The notes beneath the pieces were generated by a model, which was not told where the DNA came from, made no database searches, and worked only from the letters and a program-made list of their open reading frames with translations. From an uncultured Bacteroidales bacterium (GTDB taxonomy: Bacteria; Bacteroidota; Bacteroidia; Bacteroidales; Paludibacteraceae): a DNA stretch of 64,000 bases. The DNA is taken from NCBI GenBank assembly GCA_900316995.1, contig ONEZ01000004.1, forward strand, positions 62,001 through 126,000, in the 5' to 3' direction. Positions 1 through 10,900 of this stretch are shown piece by piece; the first letter of the stretch is position 1; every line of letters starts with the position of its first letter. Both the position numbers and the translations under genes were made by a program.

Positions 1-1996
1 ACTCAGCATCTGCTGGCTTTTCTGGAGTGTTGCCTGTGTATAATGGAATTTGACCATACTCTACTTCTGAACTCTGAAGTTCATCTCCATTGTAGTTTTC
101 AAAGGTGATCAGGTACTTATTTACAATGCTTGAGTAAGTGGCTGTATAATCCTTTGCTCCTGTCACCTTACCTATCTCGCTATCCCAAGCGTTGAAGGTG
201 TACGTGTACTGGGCTGTTGGCTGCTTGGTTGGAGTCTCACCTTTGTAAACTGGGTCAGTACCGTAATCAAGTTCCTCAGTTTGAAGTACTGAGCCATCCT
301 CATTAAGGAAGCGTATTAAATATTTGTTTACCGTACTGCTGAATTGAGCAGTGTAGGTTTGTGCGTCAACAACTGCAACCACCTCGGGTGACCAGCCTGA
401 GAAGGTGTAGGTAAACTCAGCATCTGCTGGTTTCTCTGGAGTTGCGCCTAAGTAAGAAGGCATCTGACCATACTCCACTTCACCGCTTTGGAGTACATCT
501 CCATTGTAGTTTTCAAAAGTGATTAGATACTTGTTTATAGTATAAGTGTATGTTGCCTTGTAGTCAATATTTTTATCAACTGATGTAATTGTATTATTCC
601 AGCCTTTGAACCTATATGAATACTTTTTTGATGATGGTCTTTGTGGCTCCACTCCTTTATAACATGGGGTCTCGCCATAAGCGAGTGTCTCTGATTGCAA
701 TATAGTACCATCATAATTTAGAAAACGAACAACGAAATTAAATATGGGGAATCCATCATTAACATTGTTTATATCTTGTACAAACACTGCTTCGCTTTCA
801 CCATTAAGCATATCGGGGAATGATTCGGAGCGCATCTCTTGTTCTGTCTTGACAATTCCATTTCCTGAACCTCCACACGAGTTCAAGTAATAGCTATTAG
901 TTACAGTTCCATTTCCAATACCATATTTGTAAGAACCAGTACTTAATGTCCCTACATTATAAGAATTTACTATTGTAGCTTTTTCAGCAATTCCATAGGA
1001 TGCTCCTTCTGAATTAATCTCCCCCCTATTATAACAACTGGTAATAGTAGTAAACCCTTCATCCCCACCACATAATATTCCTCCAGCTTCACAAATACCA
1101 GAACCTGAAGAAGAAGCAGAAATTGATCCTGTATTACTACAATTTGTAAAAGTTCTGCCAATACAACTTGATATTCCTCCAGCATGAGAAGAAGATGATG
1201 TGTAGGAAGAAGTAGTAGAAGAAGAAGCTGAAACTGATCCTATATTACTACAATTTGTAAAAGAACCGCCAGTATAGCCTGATATTCCTCCTGCATAAGC
1301 ATCAGTATATAAAGATTTTGCTGAATAGGAAGAAACTAGTCCTGTATTACTACAATTTGTAAAAGAGCCAAGATAGCCTGATATTCCTCCTGCATAAGAA
1401 GTTTGATTAGAAGAAGCAGTGACTGATCCTGTATTACTACAATTTGTAAAAGAACCGCCACCATAGCCTGATATTCCTCCTGCATAAACACGAGCGCCAA
1501 TAACAGTAGAAGAAACGTTACAATCATTTTTACAATTTTCTATTCTTCCGCTATTCTGTCCTGTAATTCCGCCCAAACAGTTTCCACCTCTTACTAATCC
1601 AGAAACCGATAGATTCTTGATTGTATTGGTTGTATATCCAAACAATCCATTGAGTTCTCTAGATTTAGTTATTTTAATTTTTTTAATAACGTGGCCTGCA
1701 CCATCAAATACGCCCTTAAATTTATATGTATCACTACCTATAGGTATCCATTCAATATCATTAAGATCTATATCATCTGTCTGAATAAAATAATTACCAG
1801 CATAACTGTTATCTGCATTTACAGTTTGTGCAAGATACGCTAGATTCTGCGCGGTCTGAATTTGATATGGATCAGAGTTTGTACCAGAGCCAGCGGTCCA
1901 AACACTAGCAGTACCATCCCATACGCTTTCTGAATAAATGGGAAGTGAAAACAAAAAGGCTGCAAAAAAGTAAAAATAGCGTAATGATTTTTTCAT
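1..1996 (-). CDS. GLUG-motif and InlB B-repeat surface protein, C-terminus cut by window edge
   Basis: Open frame from the ATG at 1996 to the left edge, about 665 residues with no stop. The N-terminus is a signal peptide (MKKS, then a hydrophobic stretch ending near IYSES), so the product is exported. Residues of about 90-400 carry repeated GLUG-like units built on GGISGY and FTNCSNTGS, expected to form a beta-solenoid. From about residue 418 there are InlB B-type (Listeria-Bacteroides) repeats of about 69 residues, with three complete and a fourth entering the edge at KPADAE. The repeats alternate between a NYNGD/SGWSPE form and an FLNEDG/NAWDSE form, as in the proteins at 49341 and 56857. 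By analogy the missing C-terminus probably holds a T9SS sorting domain, which is inference. It lies 58 bases after the FRG gene on the same strand, and I see no clear promoter between them. Confidence 0.85.
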   Translation of the reverse strand, partial: MKKSLRYFYFFAAFLFSLPIYSESVWDGTASVWTAGSGTNSDPYQIQTAQNLAYLAQTVNADNSYAGNYFIQTDDIDLNDIEWIPIGSDTYKFKGVFDGAGHVIKKIKITKSRELNGLFGYTTNTIKNLSVSGLVRGGNCLGGITGQNSGRIENCKNDCNVSSTVIGARVYAGGISGYGGGSFTNCSNTGSVTASSNQTSYAGGISGYLGSFTNCSNTGLVSSYSAKSLYTDAYAGGISGYTGGSFTNCSNIGSVSASSSTTSSYTSSSSHAGGISSCIGRTFTNCSNTGSISASSSGSGICEAGGILCGGDEGFTTITSCYNRGEINSEGASYGIAEKATIVNSYNVGTLSTGSYKYGIGNGTVTNSYYLNSCGGSGNGIVKTEQEMRSESFPDMLNGESEAVFVQDINNVNDGFPIFNFVVRFLNYDGTILQSETLAYGETPCYKGVEPQRPSSKKYSYRFKGWNNTITSVDKNIDYKATYTYTINKYLITFENYNGDVLQSGEVEYGQMPSYLGATPEKPADAEFTYTFSGWSPEVVAVVDAQTYTAQFSSTVNKYLIRFLNEDGSVLQTEELDYGTDPVYKGETPTKQPTAQYTYTFNAWDSEIGKVTGAKDYTATYSSIVNKYLITFENYNGDELQSSEVEYGQIPLYTGNTPEKPADAE
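1010..1560 (-). repeat. GLUG-type repeats within the truncated surface protein
   Basis: About five in-frame repeats, each roughly 75-120 bases, share the plus-strand core tacaatttgtaaaag and then a run encoding GGISGY on the minus strand. The spacers between cores are Ser-rich and differ in length. They are protein repeats, not a CRISPR array, because the frame stays open throughout. Confidence 0.7.
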
Positions 1997-2054
1997 ATTA
2001 CAATATTTAATGTGTTATCGTTTTGAAAAAAAAATATCAAGTAACGGTACTCCA

Positions 2055-2909
2055 TTACATAATAGTTTTGATAAAATCCTGTTTTTCTGGACAAATTGTT
2101 GAAAATCTTATACCCATATATTTGTCAAGTAGCTCAAGAATGTGTTCCTTCCAATGAGAGGGTATATAGATTGTTTTTCTATTTATACGGGAGGGAAAAG
2201 GAATCACATGCTTTTTAACAATCTTACCACGTAATTCCATTTCATTCATTGAATGATAATATTCAAGACCTGATAATCCTCCAAATAAAAAAAATGAGCC
2301 ATACTGTGCACGAATTCTTGGATTATTAAGTTTGGTTTTAACAAGCACAACACTGTTAACATCTTCTGCATTTTGTTTAATCTGGTCTTCATCACTTTGC
2401 CATACACCTAAATCTTTTTCACAAAGCCATGGTAACAAACCAAATTTATCTTCATCTTTAAGACGAGCTATATTTGATAAAAGTGTCACTGTCTCACTAT
2501 CAATAGACTTTACATCTTCATTTTTTACCATGTACACTCTTAGCTCACCATCTTTATTAGATTTTGATTTATACGATTCTTTGTTACATACCATATCCCA
2601 TCCTCCACAAGCAAAAAACAGAGCAACCAAAATATTTGATGTAACATCTAACATACGTGTTGGGCAACCGAAATGTTGCAACTGAGTTAGTACGTCTATT
2701 GTATGAGCATGCGAAAATTCATCAGGATACTGACGGATAATCTCTTCAATTGACATCTTCTCTTTGTGGAGATTGTTATTTCTAAATAAAGATGGTACAT
2801 CCTCCCACGTAACATCTGGGACACCTCTGTAAGCAATCGTGTATTTACTTGTATCTACGTCACTTAATAAAAAGGACAATTGTTTGAATATTTCAGTAAA
2901 CTCCTCCAT
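2055..2909 (-). CDS. FRG-domain protein
   Basis: A 284-residue protein with FRG-domain hallmarks: YRGVPD near the N-terminus, LQHFGCPTRMLDVTSN followed by ALFFAC in the middle, and RIRAQYGSFFLFGG later. FRG domains are named for a conserved F/Y-R-G motif; their biochemical activity is not well settled. They occur alone or in accessory and suspected defence loci. I chose the ATG at 2909: it lies one base after the stop of the upstream gene, whereas the longer reading begins at a TTG inside that gene. There is no signal peptide, so it is probably cytoplasmic. It forms a tight pair with the 159-residue gene upstream. The FRG assignment is firm; the function is unknown. Confidence 0.8.
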   Translation of the reverse strand: MEEFTEIFKQLSFLLSDVDTSKYTIAYRGVPDVTWEDVPSLFRNNNLHKEKMSIEEIIRQYPDEFSHAHTIDVLTQLQHFGCPTRMLDVTSNILVALFFACGGWDMVCNKESYKSKSNKDGELRVYMVKNEDVKSIDSETVTLLSNIARLKDEDKFGLLPWLCEKDLGVWQSDEDQIKQNAEDVNSVVLVKTKLNNPRIRAQYGSFFLFGGLSGLEYYHSMNEMELRGKIVKKHVIPFPSRINRKTIYIPSHWKEHILELLDKYMGIRFSTICPEKQDFIKTIM

Positions 2910-2910
2910 A

Positions 2911-3390
2911 TTACTTAAAATCAAGAGTGTGTTTAATAGACTTAATCTGGTCTATAAAATAGAATAGCGAAAAGTATTTGTTCAATTCGCTTTTTGATAT
3001 GCCCAGATACAAGAAACTGGAAAATCCCTCTATGTCAATGATCCCCATACTTTCATTGTTTCTTTTAATAATATATCGACATTCATCTAAATTCAAAGTT
3101 GTATCGCTTAAGAGTATATCTGGCTTCAAAATCTTTAGTTGTTTTTCCAATTCCTTTGCATCATTTTTTAAGGTGAATGTCTCAACGAGCTCATATTTGT
3201 CAGGTCTTAACAGATTTCTAAATAAAAGATCCTTATCTACTTCAAATAGTTGCTCCGCAGCTAGATTTTTAGGTGTATCACTATCACTTTTATGGGAATT
3301 AGTGTTTTTAGGCGTTTTTACATCTTTTCCATCCTCAGTTACATACAAAATTTTCACATCTCTTTCTGTTTTGAATAAATGAGCATTCAT
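2911..3390 (-). CDS. Hypothetical protein paired with FRG-domain gene
   Basis: A 159-residue protein I do not recognise. It has no signal peptide or membrane segment. Residues of about 20-45 are Lys/Ser/Thr-rich and probably disordered. A Leu/Lys/Glu-rich stretch follows (ELEKQLKILKPDILL), then a C-terminal hydrophobic and aromatic part (GFSSFLYLGISKSELNKYF). The stop codon lies one base before the FRG gene start, so the two are very likely translated from one mRNA and may act together. No Bacteroidota-type promoter is evident just upstream. Confidence 0.6.
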   Translation of the reverse strand: MNAHLFKTERDVKILYVTEDGKDVKTPKNTNSHKSDSDTPKNLAAEQLFEVDKDLLFRNLLRPDKYELVETFTLKNDAKELEKQLKILKPDILLSDTTLNLDECRYIIKRNNESMGIIDIEGFSSFLYLGISKSELNKYFSLFYFIDQIKSIKHTLDFK

Positions 3391-3450
3391 AGTTTGATTT
3401 TTTTAGTTTGTTCTCACGCCATAGATTTATTATCATTCTCCCTCAGACAT

Positions 3451-3620
3451 AAAAAAAGCGGGACTAACTTTGTTGCTCGTCCCACATTTCTAGGCTCTGG
3501 AATGCCCATCACAATAGTACGAACAACAAGAAGCCCACGCCGTATGTAATACCCGCGGCACAGAGCCGCAGATGTAATTACACACCCGCAGGCATTCATT
3601 GTTGCTATGTTTCTATTGTG
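3451..3620 (-). other. Structured non-coding region, possible small RNA
   Basis: No convincing gene occupies 3391-3963. This part holds several inverted repeats: cacaatag at 3510-3517 against ctattgtg at 3613-3620, gaatgcc at 3500-3506 against ggcattc at 3591-3597, and gcggc/gccgc around 3555-3569. On the minus strand it ends in a gggac/gtccc hairpin (3460-3483) followed by a seven-base T run (3457-3451), resembling an intrinsic terminator. That arrangement would suit a short minus-strand RNA ending near 3451. A 61-codon open frame also exists here (3414-3599) but lacks protein-like features. Function is unknown. Confidence 0.3.
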
Positions 3621-3703
3621 ATTTGAATTTTCCAGATTCAGAAATGTAGAAACAAAGCGTCAACAAACGCCTAATATGTTATGTCTTTTTGCATTCCTAT
3701 TAT

Positions 3704-3741
3704 GAGATTCTTCACTACACTACGTTTCGTTCAGAATGACG
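3704..3741 (+). repeat. REP-like intergenic element, copy A
   Basis: Begins GAGATTCTTC and ends CAGAATGACG, with a short variable centre. Related copies lie at 3904-3939, 47165-47195 and 49290-49317, all between genes. The conserved ends pair imperfectly with each other. Confidence 0.6.
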
Positions 3742-3863
3742 TAACGGAACACCAGCCCACTATGCAACCGCTCTGCGCTCAGAGTTTATAATGTGGGCTA
3801 TCGTTTGCAAATCTACACATAAAATAATAGAATTGCAAATTTATTTTGCATATTTAATAAAGC

Positions 3864-3899
3864 AAAAGCGTTAGCACTGATTGGTGCTAACGCTCTTTT
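3864..3899 (-). terminator. Terminator after the PorP/SprF-like gene
   Basis: A perfect 11-bp stem (3867-3877 with 3884-3894) closes a six-base loop. On the minus strand it is followed by a T-rich tract (TTTGCTTT). It lies about 65 bases beyond the stop of the 3964-4953 gene, which fits the end of the adhesin/PorP transcript. Confidence 0.75.
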
Positions 3900-3903
3900 G
3901 TAT

Positions 3904-3939
3904 GAGATTCTTCGTATGCTTTGCATACTCAGAATGACG
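3904..3939 (+). repeat. REP-like intergenic element, copy B
   Basis: Same ends as copy A (GAGATTCTTC and CAGAATGACG). The centre is a small hairpin, TATGC-TTT-GCATA. It sits between the terminator and the stop codon of the PorP/SprF-like gene. Confidence 0.6.
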
Positions 3940-3963
3940 AATAAGCATTTCTAAACCATTCTG

Positions 3964-4953
3964 TTAATAGCAGAAGAAATGCCGATCGTTTGGTTTGTAC
4001 TCCTTGAAGCGGTAGGTGAGCACTATCTCATGGCTACCGCCTGATACGTTGGCAAGTTTGGAAAGGCTCACATCATAGCTGTATGAGAGGCTGAAGCCTG
4101 CTATGGAGCCGCCTATCATCACCTTGAGCGCATCGGTGCTTGTAAGACCGTCAGGGCTGTAGAACGGAATACCACGGTAACCTATGCCCACCATCAGGTA
4201 TTTACGGTGATACATGGCGTCAATGTCTATCTGGTGATACTGCCCCTGCCACTGATAGAGGGCGGCAAAGGTTACATCGTCCTTGGGGTCATATTTGCCA
4301 TAACCTTGCGATATAGGAATCATTCCACCTGCAAATACGTTAAGTTTAAGATACTGGCGTGTGGCAGGCTGGTTAGTAATGGAGATGCTGTTTCCAAGCA
4401 GACGGTCTGCACACACACCACCAAAGAAATACGGGCCTGTGAACATAATGGACACGGCGGCGTCAAAGCGCACCATGGAGGTTTGGTCGGCTTGGAATGA
4501 TGACGTACCAATCACGGAGCCGTCAGCGGCTATCTGGTCAACAAATGTGGCTTTGCTAAGGTCAACCGTTCTGTAGAACACACCAAGCTGCAAGCCTGGG
4601 CGGAAGTACCAGTCCTGAGTCATTTGAACAGCATAGTTATACTGCAAATTGAACTGAAGCTGAGCAAGCATACCAGTGGCGTACGATGTGTAGTTCAGAT
4701 TGGCACCGAACGACGAGCGTATAGGGTGGAAGTACTGGTCATAACTTACAAGTCCGGTCTGTGAGCCCTTTATTGATGACCACTGGTTACGATATGTGGC
4801 ATACACCCTGCCACCGCCCGTGTAACCGGCAAATGAAGGGGCTAACACTGTGGTTGCTGACCAAGGCTGTGACAGCAGAAAGTCCTGAGCTCCTGCTGTT
4901 ACAGTCATAGCTGCCAAAATTAACGCCAATATATATTTTCTTTTCTTCATCAT
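3964..4953 (-). CDS. PorP/SprF family outer membrane protein
   Basis: A 329-residue protein with a signal peptide ending near TAGAQD and a repeated amphipathic beta pattern typical of an outer membrane barrel. The early part (LLSQPW, then APSFAGYTGGGRVYATYRNQW) matches the PorP/SprF type IX secretion family, where NPA-F and R-NQW motifs are characteristic. In gliding Bacteroidota SprF is needed for surface delivery of SprB and is encoded just downstream of it. Here too the gene follows an SprB-like adhesin gene: its ATG overlaps the adhesin TGA by four bases (4950-4953), so translation is coupled. A second ATG at 4950 is an alternative start. Proposed role: outer membrane partner for secretion or anchoring of the giant adhesin. 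Confidence 0.85.
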   Translation of the reverse strand: MMKKRKYILALILAAMTVTAGAQDFLLSQPWSATTVLAPSFAGYTGGGRVYATYRNQWSSIKGSQTGLVSYDQYFHPIRSSFGANLNYTSYATGMLAQLQFNLQYNYAVQMTQDWYFRPGLQLGVFYRTVDLSKATFVDQIAADGSVIGTSSFQADQTSMVRFDAAVSIMFTGPYFFGGVCADRLLGNSISITNQPATRQYLKLNVFAGGMIPISQGYGKYDPKDDVTFAALYQWQGQYHQIDIDAMYHRKYLMVGIGYRGIPFYSPDGLTSTDALKVMIGGSIAGFSLSYSYDVSLSKLANVSGGSHEIVLTYRFKEYKPNDRHFFCY

Positions 4954-7900
4954 CTTACAAGCATTAAGTTTCCTGATACTTTGAATGGGGTTCCGTCTTT
5001 ATACCTACCTTCCGCCTTATATACGTATGTGCCCTGGACTGCACACTTACCTTGGAAGTAGCCGTCCCAGCCTATTAGAACATCGTTTGACTGGAACACT
5101 TGTGTACCCCACTGGTTATATATGCTGAGTGAGTAGGTATCAACGTTACGCCATACCGGATAGAATATGTCAAGCCTGCGCTCTTCAGGAGAATAAGCAC
5201 CGCCGTTTGCTTGCTCTAAGTTTGGAACAAACGCTGTTGGGAACACTATGAATGACTCACGGCTTACATTTATATAGTTCTCAGCCACGATGGTGTCTTT
5301 ACAGCCCTTCTCATCTGTTACCACAAGTTTGATGGTATATACATCGCTCTCCTGGTACTTGTATGTAGGGTTCTCTTCAGTAGATGTTCCGTTAGGAGCT
5401 TTTACATACTTATCACCAAAGTCCCAGAACCAAGCCACAGTGTTATGTGATGTGTTATAGAACTGAGCCAAAGCATTAGGTATGTAGAGCTGGGTAGGAC
5501 CTGATGTGAATGAGGCTTCCGGCTGAGGATAAACGGTGATGGTACCCTCGTATGTATCTGTCTTGCGGTCTCCTTTGGCAGTGAGTTTTACAGTGAAAGT
5601 GCCTGCCTTCTCAAAGGTGTGCTCAGGGCTGCGCTGCTCAGATGTGAAGCCGTCACCAAACTCCCACTTGTAGGTGGCGTCACCCACTGTGGTGTTATTG
5701 AAATAGACGGTGAACGGAACACAGCCTGCATCCTTCTCCACTTTATATGATGCTATAGGCTCATCCACGCCACGTATCTGAACTTCATCATACGCCTCGC
5801 AGTTGTAACCTTTGAGAGTCCAGCGCAAGGTGTTGATGCCCTCTGACAGTCCGCGTACCGTGGTGTTCTCTGAGGTTGGGTCATCCACAGTACCTGCACC
5901 GCCAACCACTGTCCACTCACCTTTCACATTCTTATCACTGACAATACGTGCCGACAGACGATACGTACCGTCTGTAGTGGTGCCGTCTTCTCCTGCGTCT
6001 GCAAGTTTCTGCAAACTGTGAGATACCACATTAACATCTATTGTGTTACTGCAAACACCGTAGTAAACCTCCCAGCGGATTACATTGGTGTTCTTGGTGC
6101 TTAGGTCTGTAACCATGGTCTCATTGCCGTCTGGTGTCTCCACATGACCGTCTCCTGCTATGAGTGTCCAACGGCCTGCGCCAAACTCAGGCTCGCCTGC
6201 ACGCAAGCGTACATTGTCTTCACATGTGATTATATCAGTAGCCTCCGGCTGTGTGATGCCTGGATTGTCATTAGTAACAGCCACTGTATCAAAGTTCAGG
6301 CAGTAGCCATCATTAACGTTCCAGCGGAACTCATTCTTGCCAAAGAGCAAATCTGTAATCTCTGTGGTGGCGCTTGTTGGAGTCTTTATATTTGCATTAC
6401 CTGATATAAGGCTCCACTCTGCTGTAGTGCCTGAAACATTCTTGGCGTTAAGGCGGGTGTCTGTCTTACAAGCTGTATTAAAGTCAACACCTGCCTCTGC
6501 TATAGGCAGCGGACGTATTGTCACAAACTTGCTTATGGCAGGAGCCTCCATACAAGCATTGCTCGGAGCCACACTCACTGTAGAGCTTAACGCATACTCA
6601 TCAATGGTTATGAGCACAGAACGTGTACCCTGACCTGATGTTATGGTGTAGCCTGTAGGCACTGTCCACTCATAATGTGTGGCGCCCGTTATTTCTGATA
6701 CAGAAAGCTGGAACATAGCGGTGTTCTTACATACATAGAGCGGCGATGTTATCTCTCCGCCTGCCTCAATAGGCTTGGTAACCTCCACGTAGATTGATGA
6801 TGAGCCGCCCTCACCACAGTCATTCTTACCGTGAACCTTAATCTCACCGCTCACAGCGTCACTGCCTACGGCAATGGTGACATCGGAGGAGCCAAGACCA
6901 CTTGCTATAGAGAAGCCTGCAGGCAGCTCCCACTCATACTTGTCAGCATAACTGATAACCTGTGTATGGTACTTCACCTCAGAGTCACGGCAAACCACAT
7001 TAGGACCGCTAATGAGTGTGGCGTCAAGCGGAAGCATTCCCACCTTGGTCTGGAACTGCTTGCCCAGCTTGGTTATACAGTTCTCGCCTGAGCGTATTGA
7101 CTCAAATATGAAGATATTGTCTTCACGGGTTGGAGTATGGACAATCTTCTGACCATCTTCTGTAACATCCTCCTCCAGATGCTGGCCGTTTATTGTGTAG
7201 GTAACCACCCACGGAGAATCTCCTGTTGGGTGCAGTACAAGTTCCACAGGATTAGGCTGGCAAATGTACGGGGGCACATCTATTGTAAGGTTTGGATATG
7301 CGTATGTGGTAACATCAAACTCATGGTCAACACTTACCGTGCAGTGTTCATTAGAGACTGTAAGTATGGTATAGTGTGTGGTGCCTGTAGCTGTTGGTGT
7401 TATAGCAAGCTCAGTGTGAGCGCTGCTGAACGGGCCATCGGTGTATGTATGGCTGCCGTCTGTATATGTCACGCTCCATGGACCTTCATTAAAGAACATC
7501 ATATCCACTATTACGGCATCGCCCAGGCAGCAGTCTGTTCCTGTAGAGAGTATTGAAACGCCTGGTTTGGCATACACCTCCACTGGCACACTGCCTGAAG
7601 TTTCAAGTTCACAGCCTGCAGCGTCTGCAACCTTTACAAGTGAGTACTCAACATCCACTTCCGGACTAATCTCTATTGATGTGGTGCGTTCTGTAGCCAC
7701 GGCTTGCATGATGTCACGTCCGTCTGTATATGTTACATCCCATGGTGATGTACCCTCTAAATTGATGAACAGTTCCATCTTATCTCCTTCACATATAGAG
7801 TTGCCTCCACTGAGAAGAGCATGCAATGCTTCACGCTCCTTGATAGTGAAGATTGTGTCAACAGTGCATCTGTTCTGGTCTTCCATACGCAGATGATACT

Positions 7901-10900
7901 CACCTGCAGTAAGGTTGCTCTGATCTTTATCTTCCGGTTTTACGTCAAATCCAGACCAGCGGAATTTGTAATCTGGAGTGCCTCCCTTGATAGTCAGCTC
8001 TATGGCGCCTTCATGAAGTCCGTTGCAAGCATTATCTGTAATCTCTGCTTCAAGCTCTAACAGTTTTGGTTGCGTAACCTCTATGTTAAAGGTCTCAGCA
8101 GGCAGGCAGTTCTTGCTATCCTTAATATAGGCGGTATATTGACCTGCTATAAGATGAGATACATTATTAACGCCTGTTACATGAAGGTTAGGTCCTTGCC
8201 ATTCTATACTATATGGAGGTGTACCGCCGTCTATCTGCAGATTGATGTAACCGTCAGCATCACCAAAGCAATCAAGGGCGGTCTTACTTGACGGCAGCAG
8301 CTGCCACTCCACCGGTTCCTTGTCTGCTATGAGATAGGAGTTTGAATATCTGTTGCCTTGCTGGTCTTCAACAACCACCGTATAGGTGTCAGCATCAAGG
8401 TTATATATCTTCTGCTCGTTTGATGTGTAACCCTTCAGCGATGTCCAGTTACAGTTATAAGGAGCATATCCACCTGATATAGTAAGCTCAATGTAACCTT
8501 TATCTCCATAACAGTCTATGTACTTTATCTTAGGTGTTACAACCATGCTCTCAGGCTGGGTTATCTCAACCATAATATCTTTAGAGCAATCATACTGGTC
8601 TCTTACTGTGAGATAATACTTACCTGCAATGAGGTTATACTGGTTAAGATCCTTCTCCTTGGTAGGATCTATGCCCACACCGCTCCAAGTGTAGTCAAGC
8701 GGAGGTGTGCCACCAGTAACCTGCAACTCTATGTAGCCAGTAGCCTGACCATGTATAGCCACATCCTCCTTATGAGTAACTATAATGTTAATAGGAACTG
8801 AGCTCTTAATCACAGTATTATCTGTGGCTGAGCAACCATTCCTGTCTGTAACATCCACACGATAGTAGCCGCTACCAAGGTTTGTAAGATGCGAGCCTCT
8901 GCCGTATTCCACATCATCTTTATACCAGATGTATTCGTATGGCATTGTGCCTGCGCCTTCTGGTACGTTAGCGTATGCCTCACCGTCATCAAGACCATTG
9001 CAAAGCACATCTGTGGCATCAATCTTAACTGTGAGTTTAGTTGGTTCTGTTATCTCAACATCATCTGTAAGCGTACAGCCGTTAGCGTCAGAGACTGTGA
9101 ATGTGTAGGTGTCAGCAGGAAGATTCTCAGACTCATATCCTGTGAAACGCCATGTGCCAGTGCTGTTCTTCCACTCAGGAACGTATGAGCCTGCACCACC
9201 TCTCACCTCTGCCTTTAGGGTTCCGTCAAGTTTGCCATAACATGACACAGGTGTGGACTCCAGATTCATCTGCATCTCTGTAAGAGCATCAAGAGTGAAT
9301 ACTTTTGACTCCTTGCAGGTATTGGCATCTGTAACCTCCACACGGTATGTCTCACCGCTGACTAGCGTGGTCTGATCCTTAACATCAGGCTGAACGCCCT
9401 CGCCGCCAGTCCAAGAGTATGTATATTGCGGCGTGCCACCAGTTACTGTCAGGGTTATCTTACCCTGCTTCTGCATGAAGCACTTGTTGTTCTCTACAAC
9501 ACCATCCACTTTAAGCGGCTCTGACGGTCCGTCTATTCTTTGTGATATAACCGCAGCCTGGCAATTATTTGCATCCTTTAGCGATATGGTGTAAGTACCT
9601 GCACCAAGACCCGTAACGTATGATGAGTCTGCCAATACAGCAGGTATGTCATTGCCATTCCAAGTAACTGTATATGGTGCTGTACCTCCGCTATATGCAC
9701 ACTTGATGGCACCATTCTTGTCTCCGTAACACTTTACAGATAGAATGGAGCCGCTTGTTACAACCTCAGCTATAAGTTCATTAGGTTCTTCAACCTTGTA
9801 TGTACGGGTGAAGCTTGCGCCTGAATGGTCTGATACCACAACAGTATAGTCATCAGCTGGTACATTTAGAATATCTTTGGTGGAGGCTGTGTAACCCTTA
9901 ACTGAGGTCCAAGAGTAACTGTAATCTCCGTCACCTCCTGAAACATTAAGAACTATGCCACCAGTTGACAATCCGTAGCATGAAGCATCTGTAACGGTTG
10001 CCTTTACATCAAGAACCTCCGGCTGGGTTATTGATACCATTTCATACTCCTTACAGCCATTAGCGTCTTCTACTACAAGATAGTAGTTGCCTGCAAGCAG
10101 GTCTGTAAGCACCTCATTATGCTCATTAGCAGATGTTATGCTTGGACCGCTCCATGTGAATGTATATGGCTGTGAGCCTTCATGTGCCTCAGCATTGATT
10201 TTGCCGGTAGCCTCTCCATATATGGCCACATCCTCTTTTGTGTAACTGATGGTCAGCTTATTTGGCTGGGTCACTGTAAGAGCCGGTGTGCTGACAGAAC
10301 ACCCGTTGGCATCTTTGATGTTAGCCATATACTGTGCGGGCTCAAGGTTGGTCATCTCATCCTCTATTGATATTACCGTTGTAACATCAGGCAGCTTAAA
10401 CCATTCATACTTATAGGCAGGAGTTCCGTCGCTTGCATCCACAGAGACTTTACCGTTATTGTTTCCATAGCAATCCACATTCCATACAGAGGTGGTTACC
10501 TTAAGCTCATCAGGCTGCTCTATCTTTACAAATGCGTTTGCCTTACAGCCAAGATTATCTTTCACCTCTACATGATACTCACCTGCATCCATCGCAGTCA
10601 TCACAGAGTCATTTGATATGACGGTTGATGCGTCATTCTTCCACTCAAAACTGTATGGGAAGACACCTCCGTCAACCTCAACCCATATCTTACCGCTTGC
10701 ATCATTGTGGCACTTGAGGTTATTACCCTTTGCAACCGCGTTAATGGCTTCAGGGTCAAACAGTGTGAACTTGCGGCTTATGCTACATCCATTAGCATCA
10801 GTTACAACCACCTCAAAGTCCCCACCGTTCAAGCCAGTCTGGTTCTGGTCTGTGGTTCTGACACCTGTGCCAGACCACTGGTAGCTGTACGGTTCCGTAC

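Noticed and set aside
1010-1560. Possible CRISPR array
   Set aside because: Repeat and spacer lengths vary, the frame stays open throughout, and the translation is a known protein repeat (GLUG). The other large arrays at 50130-51781 and 57818-59667 are likewise coding.
3414-3599. 61-codon open frame on the minus strand in the gap after the 159-residue gene
   Set aside because: No ribosome binding site, no domain, odd Cys/Arg-rich composition, and it overlaps strong inverted repeats and a terminator-like hairpin. Better explained as non-coding.
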